Shown here piece by piece: positions 34,106 to 46,410 of a stretch of DNA of 64,000 nucleotides; positions within the stretch are counted from its first letter, which is position 1, and each line of letters opens with the position of its first letter. Made by a program: the position numbers and the translations under genes. Under the pieces are notes generated by a model, which ran no database searches, had not been told where the DNA came from, and was given only the letters and a program-made list of their open reading frames with translations. This DNA is from Trema orientale (Eukaryota; Streptophyta; Magnoliopsida; Rosales; Cannabaceae): assembly GCA_002914845.1 (NCBI GenBank), contig JXTC01000408.1, positions 1 through 64,000 of the forward strand. The letters are read 5' to 3'.

Positions 34106-36260
34106 TAAGAAAACTAGGCTTCAAAGTACACATGCATGACACAACCTAAACATAAACAGTAAGGAAGGTTTTGCATATCCAAATAAAGATGATAATCCGG
34201 CAAAACAGTCACGAGGATATTCATAACCAGAGAGTTTCAATAGTAATAAATGGTGAACAATAAATTGAAGACAATCGGAGAATAAAGGTTAGTTTAAGAC
34301 AATCGGAAATAGTCATTTATAATTGGTGCAAAATTAGAAAGAAAGTAACGAACAAAAAAGGGTTGCAGAATATAGCAGAAGTTGGAATAAGCAGATAACC
34401 TTCAGCAGAGTATATGTTCAAACAACGAGATAGCTACAGATAACTATAATTATCTAACTGGGGCAGTAAAATGAACCAATTCTTGGAAAACGGCAGAGAG
34501 CCAAAAGAAAACAGCCAACACCAGATACAACAAGGTTGAGTCTTTCCCTCTTTTGTTAGACTAGAATATCCAGAACCATAAATTCGGAACGGTGGAACAA
34601 GTGAAGTAAATTCAAAAGGAAAACTGCCACTCATAGAGGAAAGCAAAGACACTTCCAAGGAACAACTCTTGCAAATACCATTTGATTACAATAAAAGCCA
34701 AACAAAACCAACAGAAGGAGAGTTAACGTATAGCCTTAGAAATGGTCAACTGAGGAAACGATACATAACAAGGAGAACAAGACCCAGTCATACAAAAGAC
34801 ATATTGACAAACAAGTCTACGCTAACAAAGCTGAATACAGTGCAGAACTTCAATTAAATTGGTCCAACGTTTTTTCTCAAGATAAAAGTGAATAATGGAA
34901 CTTTATGTATGCAATTTATTCTGACAGAACATGGAAACCAATTAAAGTTAATCCATGGGATATATCTTTCTACTCATTGGACGTGTGATTTCAACTAAAA
35001 ATAACACAGCCTCCATAATTTGATCATAAAAATGACTATCAACAAACTGTTCTACTGATCTGTGAAACTCAAATGTTAATGACGAAAAAAGCTACAATCC
35101 TGAAGCATCATTTGCAAGTGTCTTGAGTTCGTACACGAAAAAACTTATCAAAAGAGGGGAAAAAAGTTCAGGTCCTATATCAGGCAAGGTTTTAAAGTAT
35201 TACTCTGGGTATTAGTTAGAAGTTCCATCATTGCACTTTATTGTCAAAGTTTCTGGACATGTATGGAGGCTTTCATTCACCATAAATAGAACAAGTAGAG
35301 AGAAACATGGTTGAACAATCGTAAAAAAAAAAAAAAAATCATATTCTTAACAAAGAGTAGTGATTAATTGAAATAAAGGTTTCCTAATTAAAGCAGAAGA
35401 TGCAACACTAACTTTACTAGAAATGAAATCACCAAGACCAGACCACCTATGACCTCTATACTATCAAGCAAAATCCAAGTCTTCCATGTAGCTAAAACAC
35501 ATACACCGGACTCTAATCCCCATAAACGAAGAATACTGGTCTAATAAACAAAGAGAATAAATGCAAATGTTGGAGAACTTCTACAACGCACCATAAGGAT
35601 CAAACAAGTCCACAAACAAGAATAGGAAAACAAAGGTTGAATTCCGAGTGTCGAACCATAGAAAAGAAAAAGACAAGGAATCATCTCAGCCAGCTCAACA
35701 ACAATTGATGACAGTTTATGTTAGACCTGCTCAACTGGTTTACTATTTCCAACTCATAATTAAACCTTCTGAGCTCCAAGTGCCGGCTAATTGGTAAATA
35801 ACGAAGATACGAGACTAAACATTGATAAAAACCCATCATTAATTGACGAAAGGCAATGAGATATTTCTCATTTTTTTTCCGACTAAACACCGTTTATCTG
35901 TTTTCCACAGACAAAAGGAAAACAACAACAATCAAATCAAATTCTAACGGAGGCAAACTTCAAATGCTTTGAAAAGCAAAATAGGACTATTCCATTTGAA
36001 ATTTGTATCTGTAATTTATTTGTTCACATCAACAAGCCAATGACATAATAAAGTATGATTTGGGTTTTTAACATCAAAATAAAACAGGGAAAATGTAATG
36101 AAAAGAAAAATGATTGAGTAAGATATGGGCAAATCACATAAGAAAAAAAAAAAACTATATCGCTATTATATTCTTGTGAAAGAACTGAATGTATGGAAAA
36201 TTGGGGAAATGAGACAAACATCATCACCCTCAGCAACATCATTATCACCATTAACACCAC
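33471..36260 (-). other. Non-coding stretch, possibly intron or UTR of a minus-strand gene
   Basis: The minus strand is T-rich with scattered non-repetitive sequence, as in plant introns, and I see no reliable exon. It contains an (AT)n tract at about 34070-34102 and poly-A runs. If the candidate first exon at 36335-36409 is real, this would be its first intron or a non-coding transcript. Confidence 0.3.
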
Positions 36261-36277
36261 NNNNNNNNNNNNNNNNN
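36261..36277. other. Assembly gap (17 N)
   Basis: Seventeen undetermined bases break the sequence just downstream, on the minus strand, of the candidate exon at 36335-36409. Confidence 1.
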
Positions 36278-36334
36278 CAATCTGCGAATGCGCGAAAACG
36301 ACCTTGGATTTAGAAAGGCATAGTCAGAAGATAC

Positions 36335-36409
36335 CTCTTCAGGAACAAAGGCAGCTCTTCCTCGGTCATTGCATGAAATGAGAGAGAAGAACCTCTTCTC
36401 AAAACCCAT
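36335..36409 (-). other. Candidate first coding exon (25 codons) of an unknown gene
   Basis: On the minus strand ATG at 36409 opens a 25-codon frame (MGFEKRFFSLISCNDRGRAA, then FVPEE) that ends at a good donor, GAG|GTATCT. Upstream on the minus strand lie a T-rich leader, TTTAAATAAG at about 36522-36513, and ATTGG near 36577 on the plus strand (a CCAAT box in gene orientation). No later exon could be found, so the gene is unproven. Confidence 0.3.
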
Positions 36410-36560
36410 TTTTGCAGAAACAAAAGAGAGAGAAAAAAAAAAAAAAAAAGGCGTAGAAGAAGCTCTGAGTCTCTTCTTCCTTTTGGGGTTGTTTTGGTCT
36501 GTGACTGTGAGTCTTATTTAAAGAGAGAGAGAGAGAGAGGTGTTATTATTTATTTGTGTG
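36410..36560 (-). promoter_or_regulatory. Promoter-like region with (GA)n tract
   Basis: (GA)n at 36521-36540 (CT-rich on the minus strand), a TATA-like TTTAAATA and a pyrimidine-rich leader precede the candidate exon. The 15 bases CATTTTTGCAGAAAC over the start codon also occur at the tubulin start (30501), possibly by chance. Confidence 0.35.
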
Positions 36561-36949
36561 TATCATGGCAAAGTGATTGGTTGAGGAGTGAGCTAGTTTT
36601 GGTTTGGATTTGGGGTTTGGCCGGTGAAATGCCATTTTCAACTTTCTCTCCCTGCCTCGTCTCTGCTAACACTCACCGTTTTGTCTCTCTCTCTCCCACG
36701 CTTTTTTTACCCTTTTTTCTTGTTTTTTATTTTTGGGCTGAAAAATATATATATCTAGACCCTTTTCTGAAAAAACAAAAAGAAAAATATATAAGAAAGG
36801 GTTTTAGGGGGATTTGATAAAGGCACCCCCACTACTTTGGTGCACCAATGACCTATATCACCCTCTATGTGCATGTTGACTTTTGTGTGTTACTTTGCCG
36901 TTTCTAGATTGGGTAACTATGAAATTACATGTGAAGAAAAGTCTAATAT

Positions 36950-37250
36950 ATTTCCTATATTTTATAATGTTTTTGGCCTTATAGAAATATGACCAAATTT
37001 TGAGCCTAATTTAAGTAAATATCTTTTTATCAAATGTTATAACAAAATGTCCGGTATATATGTTTATATACCAAGTGTAAAATTTTATACACCCATTACA
37101 TTTCAGTACAGTAATTGAAATTGGTAAATAAGCATATTTACCAAGTGTAAAAATATATATACATGGACATTTAGCTATAAAATTTAAAAGGTAGACATCT
37201 ATTTAATCAAATTTAAAATATTGATCATCCACCTAAATTTCTCTAATGTT
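36950..37250. mobile_element. MITE, inverted relative to the copy at 27815-28075
   Basis: It shares TATAGAAATATGACCAAATTTTG, ATGTCCGGTATATATGTTTA and ATTTAATCAAATTTAAAATAT with the other copy, in opposite orientation. Internally TATTTACCAAGTGTAAAA is repeated. Ends carry AAATTT. Non-coding. Confidence 0.55.
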
Positions 37251-37394
37251 TTTCCTTTGTTTAGTTAATTTGTGTTTGGGTAAAAGAATTTCGTCATTTA
37301 AAATTTTTGTCCCTTAATTTTGGTCTATTTAGATAGTGGGTGGAATGAGTAATGATAAGGACATACACAAATTACTGCCAAAATTTACACTCAC

Positions 37395-37690
37395 TTACAT
37401 GGTATGGTAAGCATGTTATGTCAGTAAGTATAAATTTTTAGTGAAATTTATGTATTCGTAAAATTATTTAGAGGAAATATGCATCAATTTGTTAATATAG
37501 TAGAAGATTTAATATTTTTGGTGAACAAAATATGGGTGATTATTAAGTATGTCATGTCAGTAAGTATAAATTTTTGGTGGAATTTATGTATTCTTAACAT
37601 TATTCGAAGGAAATTTGCATCAGGTTTTTAATTTAGTAGAAGATTTTTAGTAGAAGATTTAATTAATATTTTTGGAATGTTTGAAAGCTA
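37395..37690. repeat. Tandem duplication of about 145 bp
   Basis: ATGTTATGTCAGTAAGTATAAATTTTT (37414 on) recurs as ATGTCATGTCAGTAAGTATAAATTTTT (37550 on) with the following GGAATTTATGTATTC, GGAAATNTGCATCA and TAGTAGAAGATTTA. In the second copy GTAGAAGATTT is itself doubled. About 10 percent divergence by eye. Confidence 0.8.
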
Positions 37691-38300
37691 AAGCGATAAA
37701 TTATATATTTCGACTAAATTTATGGTATATTGTTTTTATAAATTTTACGTTAAAAAGATGTTTGATATTTTTATGTACAAAGGATGTTTGATTTTTTTTT
37801 TTTTCCTTTTAGGGTCTTATTGTATTTTTCATTCACTAATTCTAAAATAATTAGTTTGCACATATAGGATTGCCTCCCCTCAAGTTTGGATATTTTATAT
37901 TTAAATATATAATATATGAGAAATAGCTACACTTCTCTCCTAAAATTCCAAAAATTATAGACATGCATGGCATGCCCCTAAAATTTCAAACTCATACACA
38001 TGCCTCCACCAAGTCTTTAAATTTTTAGACATAATTGAGGATCCAAAATATAAATGTTTATGAGGTATTTTCGTAGATAGTACATTTTAAGAAAACTATT
38101 GTGAGATAACAGTTTTTTAATAGAAAAATTGGTAAGATAAAAGACCAATCATCAAAAGTGTCACTCAGCCTATTATTCTCATGTTTATGTTAACTTATGT
38201 TGTCTTAACTCAAAGGCCCATAATGATTTGAATTCAACTAATAATGGATCTTAAAAATAAAGCCCATATATTTCAGTTGGAAAAAAATAGAGTATTTATA
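37691..38300. other. AT-rich intergenic DNA
   Basis: No coding frame, RNA gene or recognisable element. Confidence 0.4.
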
Positions 38301-38590
38301 AGAAATGTCCTTTATTTTTCTAAATCAATTTTAAAATGGCCATTTTTTATACTTATTTAATAAACGGCCGTTTGATAAAATTTTATTTTGATAAATGATC
38401 ATTTTTTAGACAATTTTTCAAAAAATGAATCAATTTTATACAAAATAAATCAATATATTTTGACATGTTAAATATGAAAATGACCTCTTTAAATACGTTT
38501 CAAAATTCGGTTATTATTTAACAATATTTGAAAAATAGCTATTTTTCAAACAGTGATCCAAAATTCGGCCATTTGGATTAAAAGCCCTTG
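38301..38590. mobile_element. MITE of a family also at 55285-55570 and perhaps 59270-59640
   Basis: It shares AAAATGGCCATTTTTTATAC, TTTATTTTGATAAATGATC and ATCAATATATTTTGACAT with the 55.3-kb block, which lies in the opposite orientation. Arms with GGCCATTT / AAATGGCC face each other, as in a foldback MITE. No target duplication identified. Confidence 0.5.
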
Positions 38591-41020
38591 AAAATAAAGT
38601 CTATTTATTAGCTTCTACTCAGGAAATTTTCTATAGTATAAATAATAAGATTTTATGCATTGTGTATGAAAACTCGACAAATTTTTTTTTAACTTTTATT
38701 TTGTTTAAGAAGTTTTCTTATTTCCCTTTGAAATAAGATCTCGACTCCTTCTATGATTAGTACTAAACTACAGAGTGATACATTTTTGTTATGGGTTACT
38801 CCAGTGCCTCACCTTTGTTTTCTTTCCTCACAAATTTACTGAAATATTTATGATTCAAATCTATAGATGGTAAATCCAAACTTAGTAATAGAGATGTCAA
38901 ATGTATCATATATCGTGCAGTTCCGAAAGAGTTGGCATATATAGGACTATAAGAGAAGAGAAAGAGATAATAATATGATATGATAGAATAATCAAGGAAA
39001 GAAAAGTGATGAGGAAGAGAAGAGAAAGAAAATAAAAGACATGTTGTTTTCTTTTTCTACTAACTTTCATAGAGAGGATGGATTGAGAAATAATTTATTG
39101 TTATAGTTTATTTTTTGTCAATTCACATTAGGGTTGTGTTTCCAATTTTTTGTTTTTTTTTTGAACATTTGTCGTTCCTGACAGTACATGTGAATACAAG
39201 AATAAACATAAAATACATGGGATAAATTGTGACTAGTCGTTATTAAGGATTTAATTGTTTAGAGGAACTTTCAGAAATTTTATCTAATTTGTCAACTATT
39301 AACTGAAAGGATATAATGCTTTTAAAATAACAAAAAAGGAACTAGGGAATATGTTATGTGAAGGCGATGAAGTTTTTAGTTGATAGTTTTCTCAAATATC
39401 TATCCCAATATTTCTTTTTTGAATAGTAGCAGCTCTTTTCCAACAAAAGCTCCTACTGATCCCTCACTCACTTTTCATCACACTCTTTGCTCCATATTTC
39501 ACCAAATTGGCAAAATAAGTAATTGACTCCATCTCCAAGCAACCAAATCCATTTTAGGTTGCCAAGAGTTTTTCACAATTATTTTTCAATCGAACAATAT
39601 ATAAATAGATATTTTGGTAATACAAAAAAGAAAAACAAATTTCCACCTCAGTATGTTTAAAAAGCGGAAAATTCAAAATACATATAAACTTATAAAGATA
39701 TTAAGGTGATTGTAGTATAGCAATCAAAATATATGTTGATTGTGCAGCGAATTAAAAAAAGAACTCTATGTCGACTACATATTTAAAAAAATAATGGAAA
39801 AACAAATATATATAAAGGGTAAAACATTAAAGAAACTGGGGATGGCGAAGGGAAATCTGTACTGGAACTGTCATTGGTTCAACCTTGGTCAACGTATATA
39901 AATATAAAATAGAGAATGGCCAAATTGTACTAGTGAAAAATTCACATAATTATATGTCGGCAAGGTTTTGTTGGTTTTTTGTTCAAGAAAATAAAAAAGT
40001 TTTTATTTAATGAGGAATATGTACAAATAAATGAAATTTTATGTAGTATAAATGAAAAACAATACAGACGTTTTATCACCCCCCCCAAAAAAAAAAAAAA
40101 AAACAATATTTACACGATGACCATAGGGGAAGACTTTTGGCTAAAATGGATTCTTTGTAGTGTTACTCATTACTGCAACTGCTTTATTATGTATAGCGAC
40201 AGAGTGAAATCTCAGAGAATTTTCTCAAAAAAGGTAATGTACTAATAGTACTCTGCCTTTATTTTTCCCCCCTTTTCCTAATAGTAGTAATCTACTATTT
40301 TCACTATTGTTATGATTATTTTCCAGCAGTAATTTTTGAAAATTTTTGTTATTTATTTCGCTGAAGAGGATCTCTGAAGAACTTGTTAAATAAGTATATG
40401 CAATTTAATATTTGTTCCTTTCCTTAACAGATTATATGGTTCCACTCCCCAACTTTATGATAATAACACACAACATGATATTTCATCTTTTAATAGGTTC
40501 TGATATATTGTATAGTAACCTGATACTATTACCATCATTATTTGTTTTGATTACTCAGCACTCAGCATTGATCAGTCTCTTTTTCATAGTTGTTTCTTCT
40601 CAACCTTCTATATGTATGATTTGTATATCATGTGACATACTCACAGCACCTACCACATTTTTAATGAAAAAGTGATTTTTTAATAACTCACCGTTTTGAG
40701 TTCATTTGTTTAATTTTTATTTTCAAAAAGGAGGTTGCATGCATGTTAATGCTAAAGCATTCGATTTTACTTTCGCTGCCCATATATAAAAATACATGTA
40801 TATATAACAAAAATTTAAGCCTTCAAAAAATAAAAAAATTAAACCTCTAATTCATGTACCTATATATGTCTATTCCATACAAAAGCTAAAGCTTTTTACA
40901 ATTTAATACTGAGCTATACCAATTACTGAAGCTTTTAAGATGAACATTGATTCAGTTTTTTTTTTTGTACGGAGATAATTATACTTTAACTGGGAGTAAT
41001 TATTAGAAAGAAAAATACTA
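38591..41020. other. Intergenic DNA, no gene seen
   Basis: Open frames at 39979-40245 and 40412-40675 lack any domain and are of low complexity. Several poly-T and poly-A runs (for example C8A18 near 40079-40102) break the region up. Confidence 0.4.
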
Positions 41021-41800
41021 TCTATATATATATTAAGCCTGAAGTTCAAAACTCTGATAGCTTCTTTGATCATCATTTTATTTTAAAATTTTTAGAAAAA
41101 TCTTAATTTTTTCATGATATAATTGGTCCTATCATTATTTTTCTTTGCTATGATTGGTTGTAATATATACATCTATATTAAGCCTGAAGCTCAAAACTCT
41201 GATAGCTTCTTTGATCACCATTTTATTTTAAAATTTTTAGAAAAATCTTAATTTTTTCATGATATGATTGGTCCTATCATTATTTTTCTTTGCTATGATT
41301 GGTTGTAATATATACATGTATTATATAATATTGTATTTAATTTAATATTAATGATATCTTATAATAAATTTAGTTCATCGAATCGAACAAATGATTGTGC
41401 TACATTCGTCTCATCAAAATAAATATAGAGAGAAATAAAAACATAATTTAATATTTTATAAAATATTATATTTAATTTAATATTAATGATTACTTATATT
41501 AAATTTAGTTCATCGAACGTCAAAAAGTTGTGTTACATTCATCTCATTAACCTGAAGCTCAAAACTCTGATAGCTTCTTTGATCATCATTTTATTTTAAA
41601 ATTTTTAGAAAAATCTTAATTTTTTCATGATATAATTGGTCCTATCATTATTTTTCTTTGCTATGATTGGTTGTAATATATACATGTATTATATAATATT
41701 GTATTTAATTTAATATTAATGATAATTTATAATAAATTTAATTTATCGAACAAATGATTGTGCTACATTCGTCTCATCAAAATAAATATAGAGATAAATA
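41021..41800 (+). mobile_element. Helitron-like non-autonomous element with three tandem heads
   Basis: A unit beginning TATTAAGCCTGAAGYTCAAA and running through CATGATATRATTGGTCCTAT to TTGGTTGTAATATATACAT occurs at 41031, 41176 and, with a slightly changed start, 41546. The second and third copies share a longer tail (GTTCATCGAA, GTGCTACATTCGTCTCATC). The start TCTATATATATATTAAG after an A resembles plant Helitron 5' ends. I could not confirm a 3' hairpin and CTRR end, so the class is tentative; the repeat itself is certain. Confidence 0.5.
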
Positions 41801-42880
41801 TATTTTTTAATGTATACACACTCGGTTATTTAGTTAAACAAAAAGAAAAAAAAAGGACATTTATTGAAGAGATAATATAATTTTTACACCTTGTTATGAT
41901 AGAAAGTTGGGGATGTTTCAAGTCATAAATTTTTACATAAAAAGGACAATACAAACATAAAGAATGGAATTATGTTCACAAAAAAAGTAATGTATATAGA
42001 AATAAGACATTGACAATAATTTAGGTAATAAAACTGTATATCAGGCTCCTTAATTATAAGTCATTCCATAATTTCTATCAGACTTCCTTGTCAATTAATG
42101 ATTTTAATTTTCATACTAAATTTTGATATTAAAAAAAAAAATCAAACTAAATTTAACTAACAATGCAAAATTACAAATTTACACACACAACTGTAATACT
42201 GATAAAAAAAAATTAAAAGTGGGCCCACATAAAGGCACGTCTGATTCGAAAACCCCCACCGAATCATTGTTCGAACACGCAAAACTGTTGTCTTCGTTCG
42301 GAAACCATTGGCTGCAAATACAAGATTTCTAAGAAAATTATTTTGAATATTATTCACAAAGTACCTGTATTTTTTTTTTTTAACGGTTTAAACGTGTCTA
42401 TATCCCGTTTCTCTATAATTACTGATCTAACCTTTAAATGGGGGAGAAAATAACAATAAAAAACATTTTTTTTGGAAAATAAAAAACCATTTCTAAACCG
42501 TAATAGGAATCAAACATGTAAAAATATCTCAATAAGTGGATTATTCACATATTAAATAACGAAAAAAAAATGTGGCAATAATGTAGGAGAAAATTTTGAA
42601 AAAAACTATTTACACATCTCACCACTCACTAGTCCACTTGTTTGGTTATGAGGCTATCTGGTTAGATAACATCTAAAGTGAAATGTTCGATTTTTATCAC
42701 TGTTTTTAAAAATAACGTAAGAAATTTCTTGGATTAGCATTTGTTTTTTTTTATAATAAGTACTACGTACGAAATTCATTAATAGAGGCCCAAAAGAAGG
42801 TCGTGGCAGAGCCAACAAAATCTGTACAAAACGAGTTATCTCCGCGGCTTATCATCCCTGCTAACCTCCAGTGGGATAGC
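41801..42880. other. Intergenic DNA
   Basis: No gene supported. Near 42650-42700 GAGGCTATCTGGTTAG followed by ATGTTCGATTTTT looks like decayed polymerase III boxes of a SINE, but no tail or target duplication is visible. Confidence 0.35.
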
Positions 42881-43590
42881 CTAGATGTTAATGAGCCCTA
42901 TGGAGTTAGTAGAAAAGGCCCAAGCCGCTAAATTATGTGCAAAGAAATTACAAGTTATAGGAATAAAGGTAACAACAAAAGAAATAGGAAATTTGTGGAC
43001 AAATAACATAACTGTTCTAAAATGTAGGAGATTCTCCACGGCACCTCCTCCCCGACATTACAGTAGTTCACCAATTCTTGACAATCTGACTCCAGCACTA
43101 ATAATTTCAAGTTGTTGATCCATGCCAAGAAGCATAGCATTACCCTCGGCCACCAACGGGTGCACACAGTGGATACTCTGCCAGAACGTTACCGTGCTCG
43201 CCTCGTGCCACTACTGCCCCCCACCGCCCCATCCCTTCTCACTGCAGCATCTACGTTGATTTCAACCCAGGTGACCAGCTTTACCATAGTCGAGAGGTGT
43301 TCCTATCCTCACCCTCCAATGCCGACCAATAAACTCCCATACTGCTGAGAATCGATCTAGTGATGGCCAAAACAGCTCTCATATTTTCCCCATGCACCAT
43401 TGCATTTCTTTCCTTCCACATGGTCTCCACACATATAGAAGAAGCAAGAACCAGAAACTCGTTAAAGGCTGGACTATCATCCCGCGGGATGATTCCCTCA
43501 TCCAATGGCTTCAAGCATTATTCCTCTTCATCTTCCAAGACAATAAACTCAGTTCGTATACCCCAAGGGGATAGAAACTATAATTGTCAC
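42881..43590 (-). pseudogene. LINE remnant, downstream half: RNase H region
   Basis: Minus-strand frames give MWKERNAMVHGENMRAV (43281-43514), a typical tether between the zinc-binding and RNase H domains, then VTWVEINVDAAV and, after frameshifts, WINNLKLLVLESDCQELVN (42955-43167), the RNase H core. It is split from its upstream part at 53050-53148 by the copia element, whose insertion point falls within the zinc-binding domain. Confidence 0.85.
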
Positions 43591-43805
43591 TGTTGAGATT
43601 TTGTGTAATCATTGCTTTGATTATTTCCCTCTTTAGGTGATTGTAAACTAATTGTGTGATTGTATAGCGATAATTTATTCCTGATTTTTTGGGATTGTAC
43701 AGATAGATGAAAAGGATTTCTATCCCTGTATATATAGGTTGTAAATTCTTAAGACAATGTAAGAAAAAACAATAAGCCATTTTTTCCAGTTTATTACTTT
43801 GAAGA
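43591..43805 (+). repeat. 5' LTR of the copia element
   Basis: It starts TGTTGAGATTTTGTGTAATC and ends TTACTTTGAAGA directly before the primer-binding site. A TATA-like CTGTATATATAGG at about 43725 is a likely promoter. Confidence 0.95.
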
Positions 43806-43817
43806 TGGTATCAGAGC
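43806..43817 (+). promoter_or_regulatory. Primer-binding site of the copia element
   Basis: TGGTATCAGAGC, complementary to the 3' end of initiator methionine tRNA, follows the 5' LTR with no gap. This is the standard copia primer site in plants. Confidence 0.95.
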
Positions 43818-45385
43818 ATCGTTTGATCCATTTCAACTAAAAAAAAATCATACCCGAAAACCAGTTCAAACCATACCCAGAAATTATTCCAAACCAAAAT
43901 ACACAACCATATCACTCCGAAAAATCAATACCTAAAATCAAACTAACTTCGTTGTTATTGAATCATCCATGTTTGTAGTCCCCAGACCAATACCCAAAAT
44001 CAAATCAACTTTGTTGTCTCGAACGCAAACCATCACCGTCGACGATCTCGTGCTCCACTCATCGGTGACGAAATCCGCACGAAACCCATATGAAAGCTGC
44101 ATGAAGGTTCCTCCACATACCCCCCCAAACATATACTTTGAACATATGTTCACCATTCCTTAAGCCACCAATTAATATATAAAACATACATTCATATGTG
44201 TGTGCATATCTGATGATGTCAATTAGTTGTAGTTTTACATTTTCTAATTCAATAGAAATAGTTTTGTTCTTAAAACAATCTAATAGGAGTTCAGTCATTT
44301 AGTTCATGATTCAAATACAAGGTATATTCTTCTTTTTTTTTTTCAAAGAAATATAATTGTTCCATTTCAGGTGGCTATATGATATAACTGATCCACTTCG
44401 GGTGGCTATATGATTTTTTTTATCTCTTTAAATTTCTGAATATTATTAGTTATTTATAGTGAGTAGTAGCTAGCAGTTATGAAGATTATATCTCGTATTT
44501 GGCTTTGCATATTCCCCGAAGAGAATGTTGCACTTTAAAGTTATAGATTTATTATAGTCAATATAAGTATTAACAATATGAGATAAATATATAATTCTTC
44601 GAAATCAGTGCTTATATAGCCAAACAATGCCACATATAGCATCTTAAAAGTGAAAAATGCTAACAAAGCCATGTATTGCACCCTAGAAGTGGAAAATGAA
44701 AATAAAAAAAAAAAAGGTTCATTGAATGAACTTTTCAAGAACACAATAGATAAAAATATAATATATGGCATGTTTAATGGGTTTGTTATATATGTATATA
44801 TACATATTATGTTAATACATATACTAAAGGGTAAGATTCTAATTCCAATGTGTGAAAGTTCCATACTTGAATGCTTCTGCATGATCCTAGAAGTGACGTG
44901 CATATTTCATAATAATGATTGTGAATTTACCATATGGTTAAAATGAATAATGATGTTATTATCATTCTTTGTGGATGGGATTGTGGTGAGCGTGCATGAG
45001 AATTGAGAAGAAGATGATATTGGAATCGGTATAGACATCCTAAGAGACTTTGGGCTTGAACCTGTTCCAGCCATCAATAACAGTTCCTTCAAACTTATTC
45101 AGATTCAAACTTCCCAATGAGTTGAGATCACGAGCAATGGGACGAAAGAATCAGAAACAAGGATTTCGCTTAGCCACGACCCAGACCCATGCTTCGTCAG
45201 CCTTCACGGTGCTTTGGGTCTCAAAGACCAACCGTGCTTTTTTTCTATTTGGTTCAATCGTACCTTTCTTCACAGTGATTTGCTTCTTTGTTCATTTACA
45301 TTTCTTTATTTTAGTTACTAATTTGTAAAAAAAAAATGAAAAAAAAAAACGAAAAAAAACCATATATATACACACTTACTTCCAA
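43818..45385 (+). other. Long leader of the copia element, no known domain
   Basis: About 1.57 kb separates the primer-binding site from gag. The first 300 bases are moderately GC-rich (ATCACCGTCGACGATCTCGTGC). The rest is AT-rich with (TA)n and A runs, and near 44355-44415 CATTTCAGGTGGCTATATGAT is repeated. Either this family has a long leader or a further element sits here; I found no ends to prove an insertion. Confidence 0.45.
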
Positions 45386-46410
45386 GATGAGTGAAAAAAA
45401 TAAATTATCTGGAAATAAATCCATACTTGTGATCATCCATTGTGATGGATTTTTTAATGCTGGGGTCATTCTTACAGAGACCAATTATGACATATGGTCT
45501 CAACTGATTGAAATATAGATTACTGAAAGGGATAAGATCTCTTATATCCATGGCAAGCATAAGCCACCTACAGAATCAGATGAAGGATATAAAAAATGGT
45601 ACGATAAAAGTCAGAAAGTTAAACGATGGTCACTAATGTCAATGACTCCATAAATTATGAAGCGCTATCTACACGTACCTACTGCTCGCAAAATCTGGGA
45701 TGCTCTTTCAAAAGCATTCTACAATGGAAATGATGAATTACAAGTTTTTACATTGAACCAAAAGATTTTTTCTGCCAAACACAAGGGAAAACTCTCTCTG
45801 CTTATTACGGGGAACTCACTGAGATCTTCCAAGAACTAGACCATCGAGATAAGGTAGTTATGAAGGATCCTGATGATGTCAAAGCATACCGCAACTCCAT
45901 TGAACGATTACGGGTTCATATTTTTCTTGCTGGTTTGGATGATGTTTTTGATCAAATTCGACGAGAGATTTTATGAAGAGGCTCTGCCCCAAACTTGGAA
46001 GGGTGCTGCTCTTTGATCCGACGAGAAGCTGTTCGTCATACCGCCTTGAACGATGTTTCTGGAATACCTGAAGCTTTTGCCATGGTGGCCCGTAATGGTC
46101 TAACCAGAATCAACAAGACGGATTACGATTTAACCATAGTAAAATGACCACTGATATCGACAAGTCCAAATACAAATGCACCCAATGTAATCGGACTGGT
46201 CATACCAAGAGTTGTTGTTTTGAGATAGTGGGATATCCAGAATGGTGGGATCCTAGTCGTACAAAAAGGGATCCAAAGAGAATTGTAGCTGCAACAGTGG
46301 TTGAAACAAAGCCAGAAGATGATAAAAAAATCTCGGCATTATTAATAACTGCTAATAATGGTGGTAAGGCCTTTAATATCTCTGCATCTGTTTTTAATAG
46401 TACATAGATA
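45386..46410 (+). pseudogene. copia gag (capsid and zinc knuckle), interrupted
   Basis: The opening MSEKNKLSGNKSI is followed by the gag motifs ETNYDIWSQLIEI and KPPTESDEGYKKWY, then KRYLHVPTARKIWDALSKAF and LDHRDKVVMKDPDDVKAYR, spread over several frames with stops at 45516 and 45652 and later shifts. The nucleic-acid-binding knuckle YKCTQCNRTGHTKSCCFEIV (about 46170-46230) and GYPEWWDP are typical of this copia lineage. Confidence 0.9.

Noticed and set aside
36401-36420. Duplicated tubulin start region (CATTTTTGCAGAAAC shared with 30501)
   Set aside because: Only 15 bases match and neither the codons nor the flanks agree; a match this short is expected by chance in a window of this size.
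44541-44903. 120-residue minus-strand frame in the copia leader
   Set aside because: Hydrophobic, AT-driven and without family resemblance.
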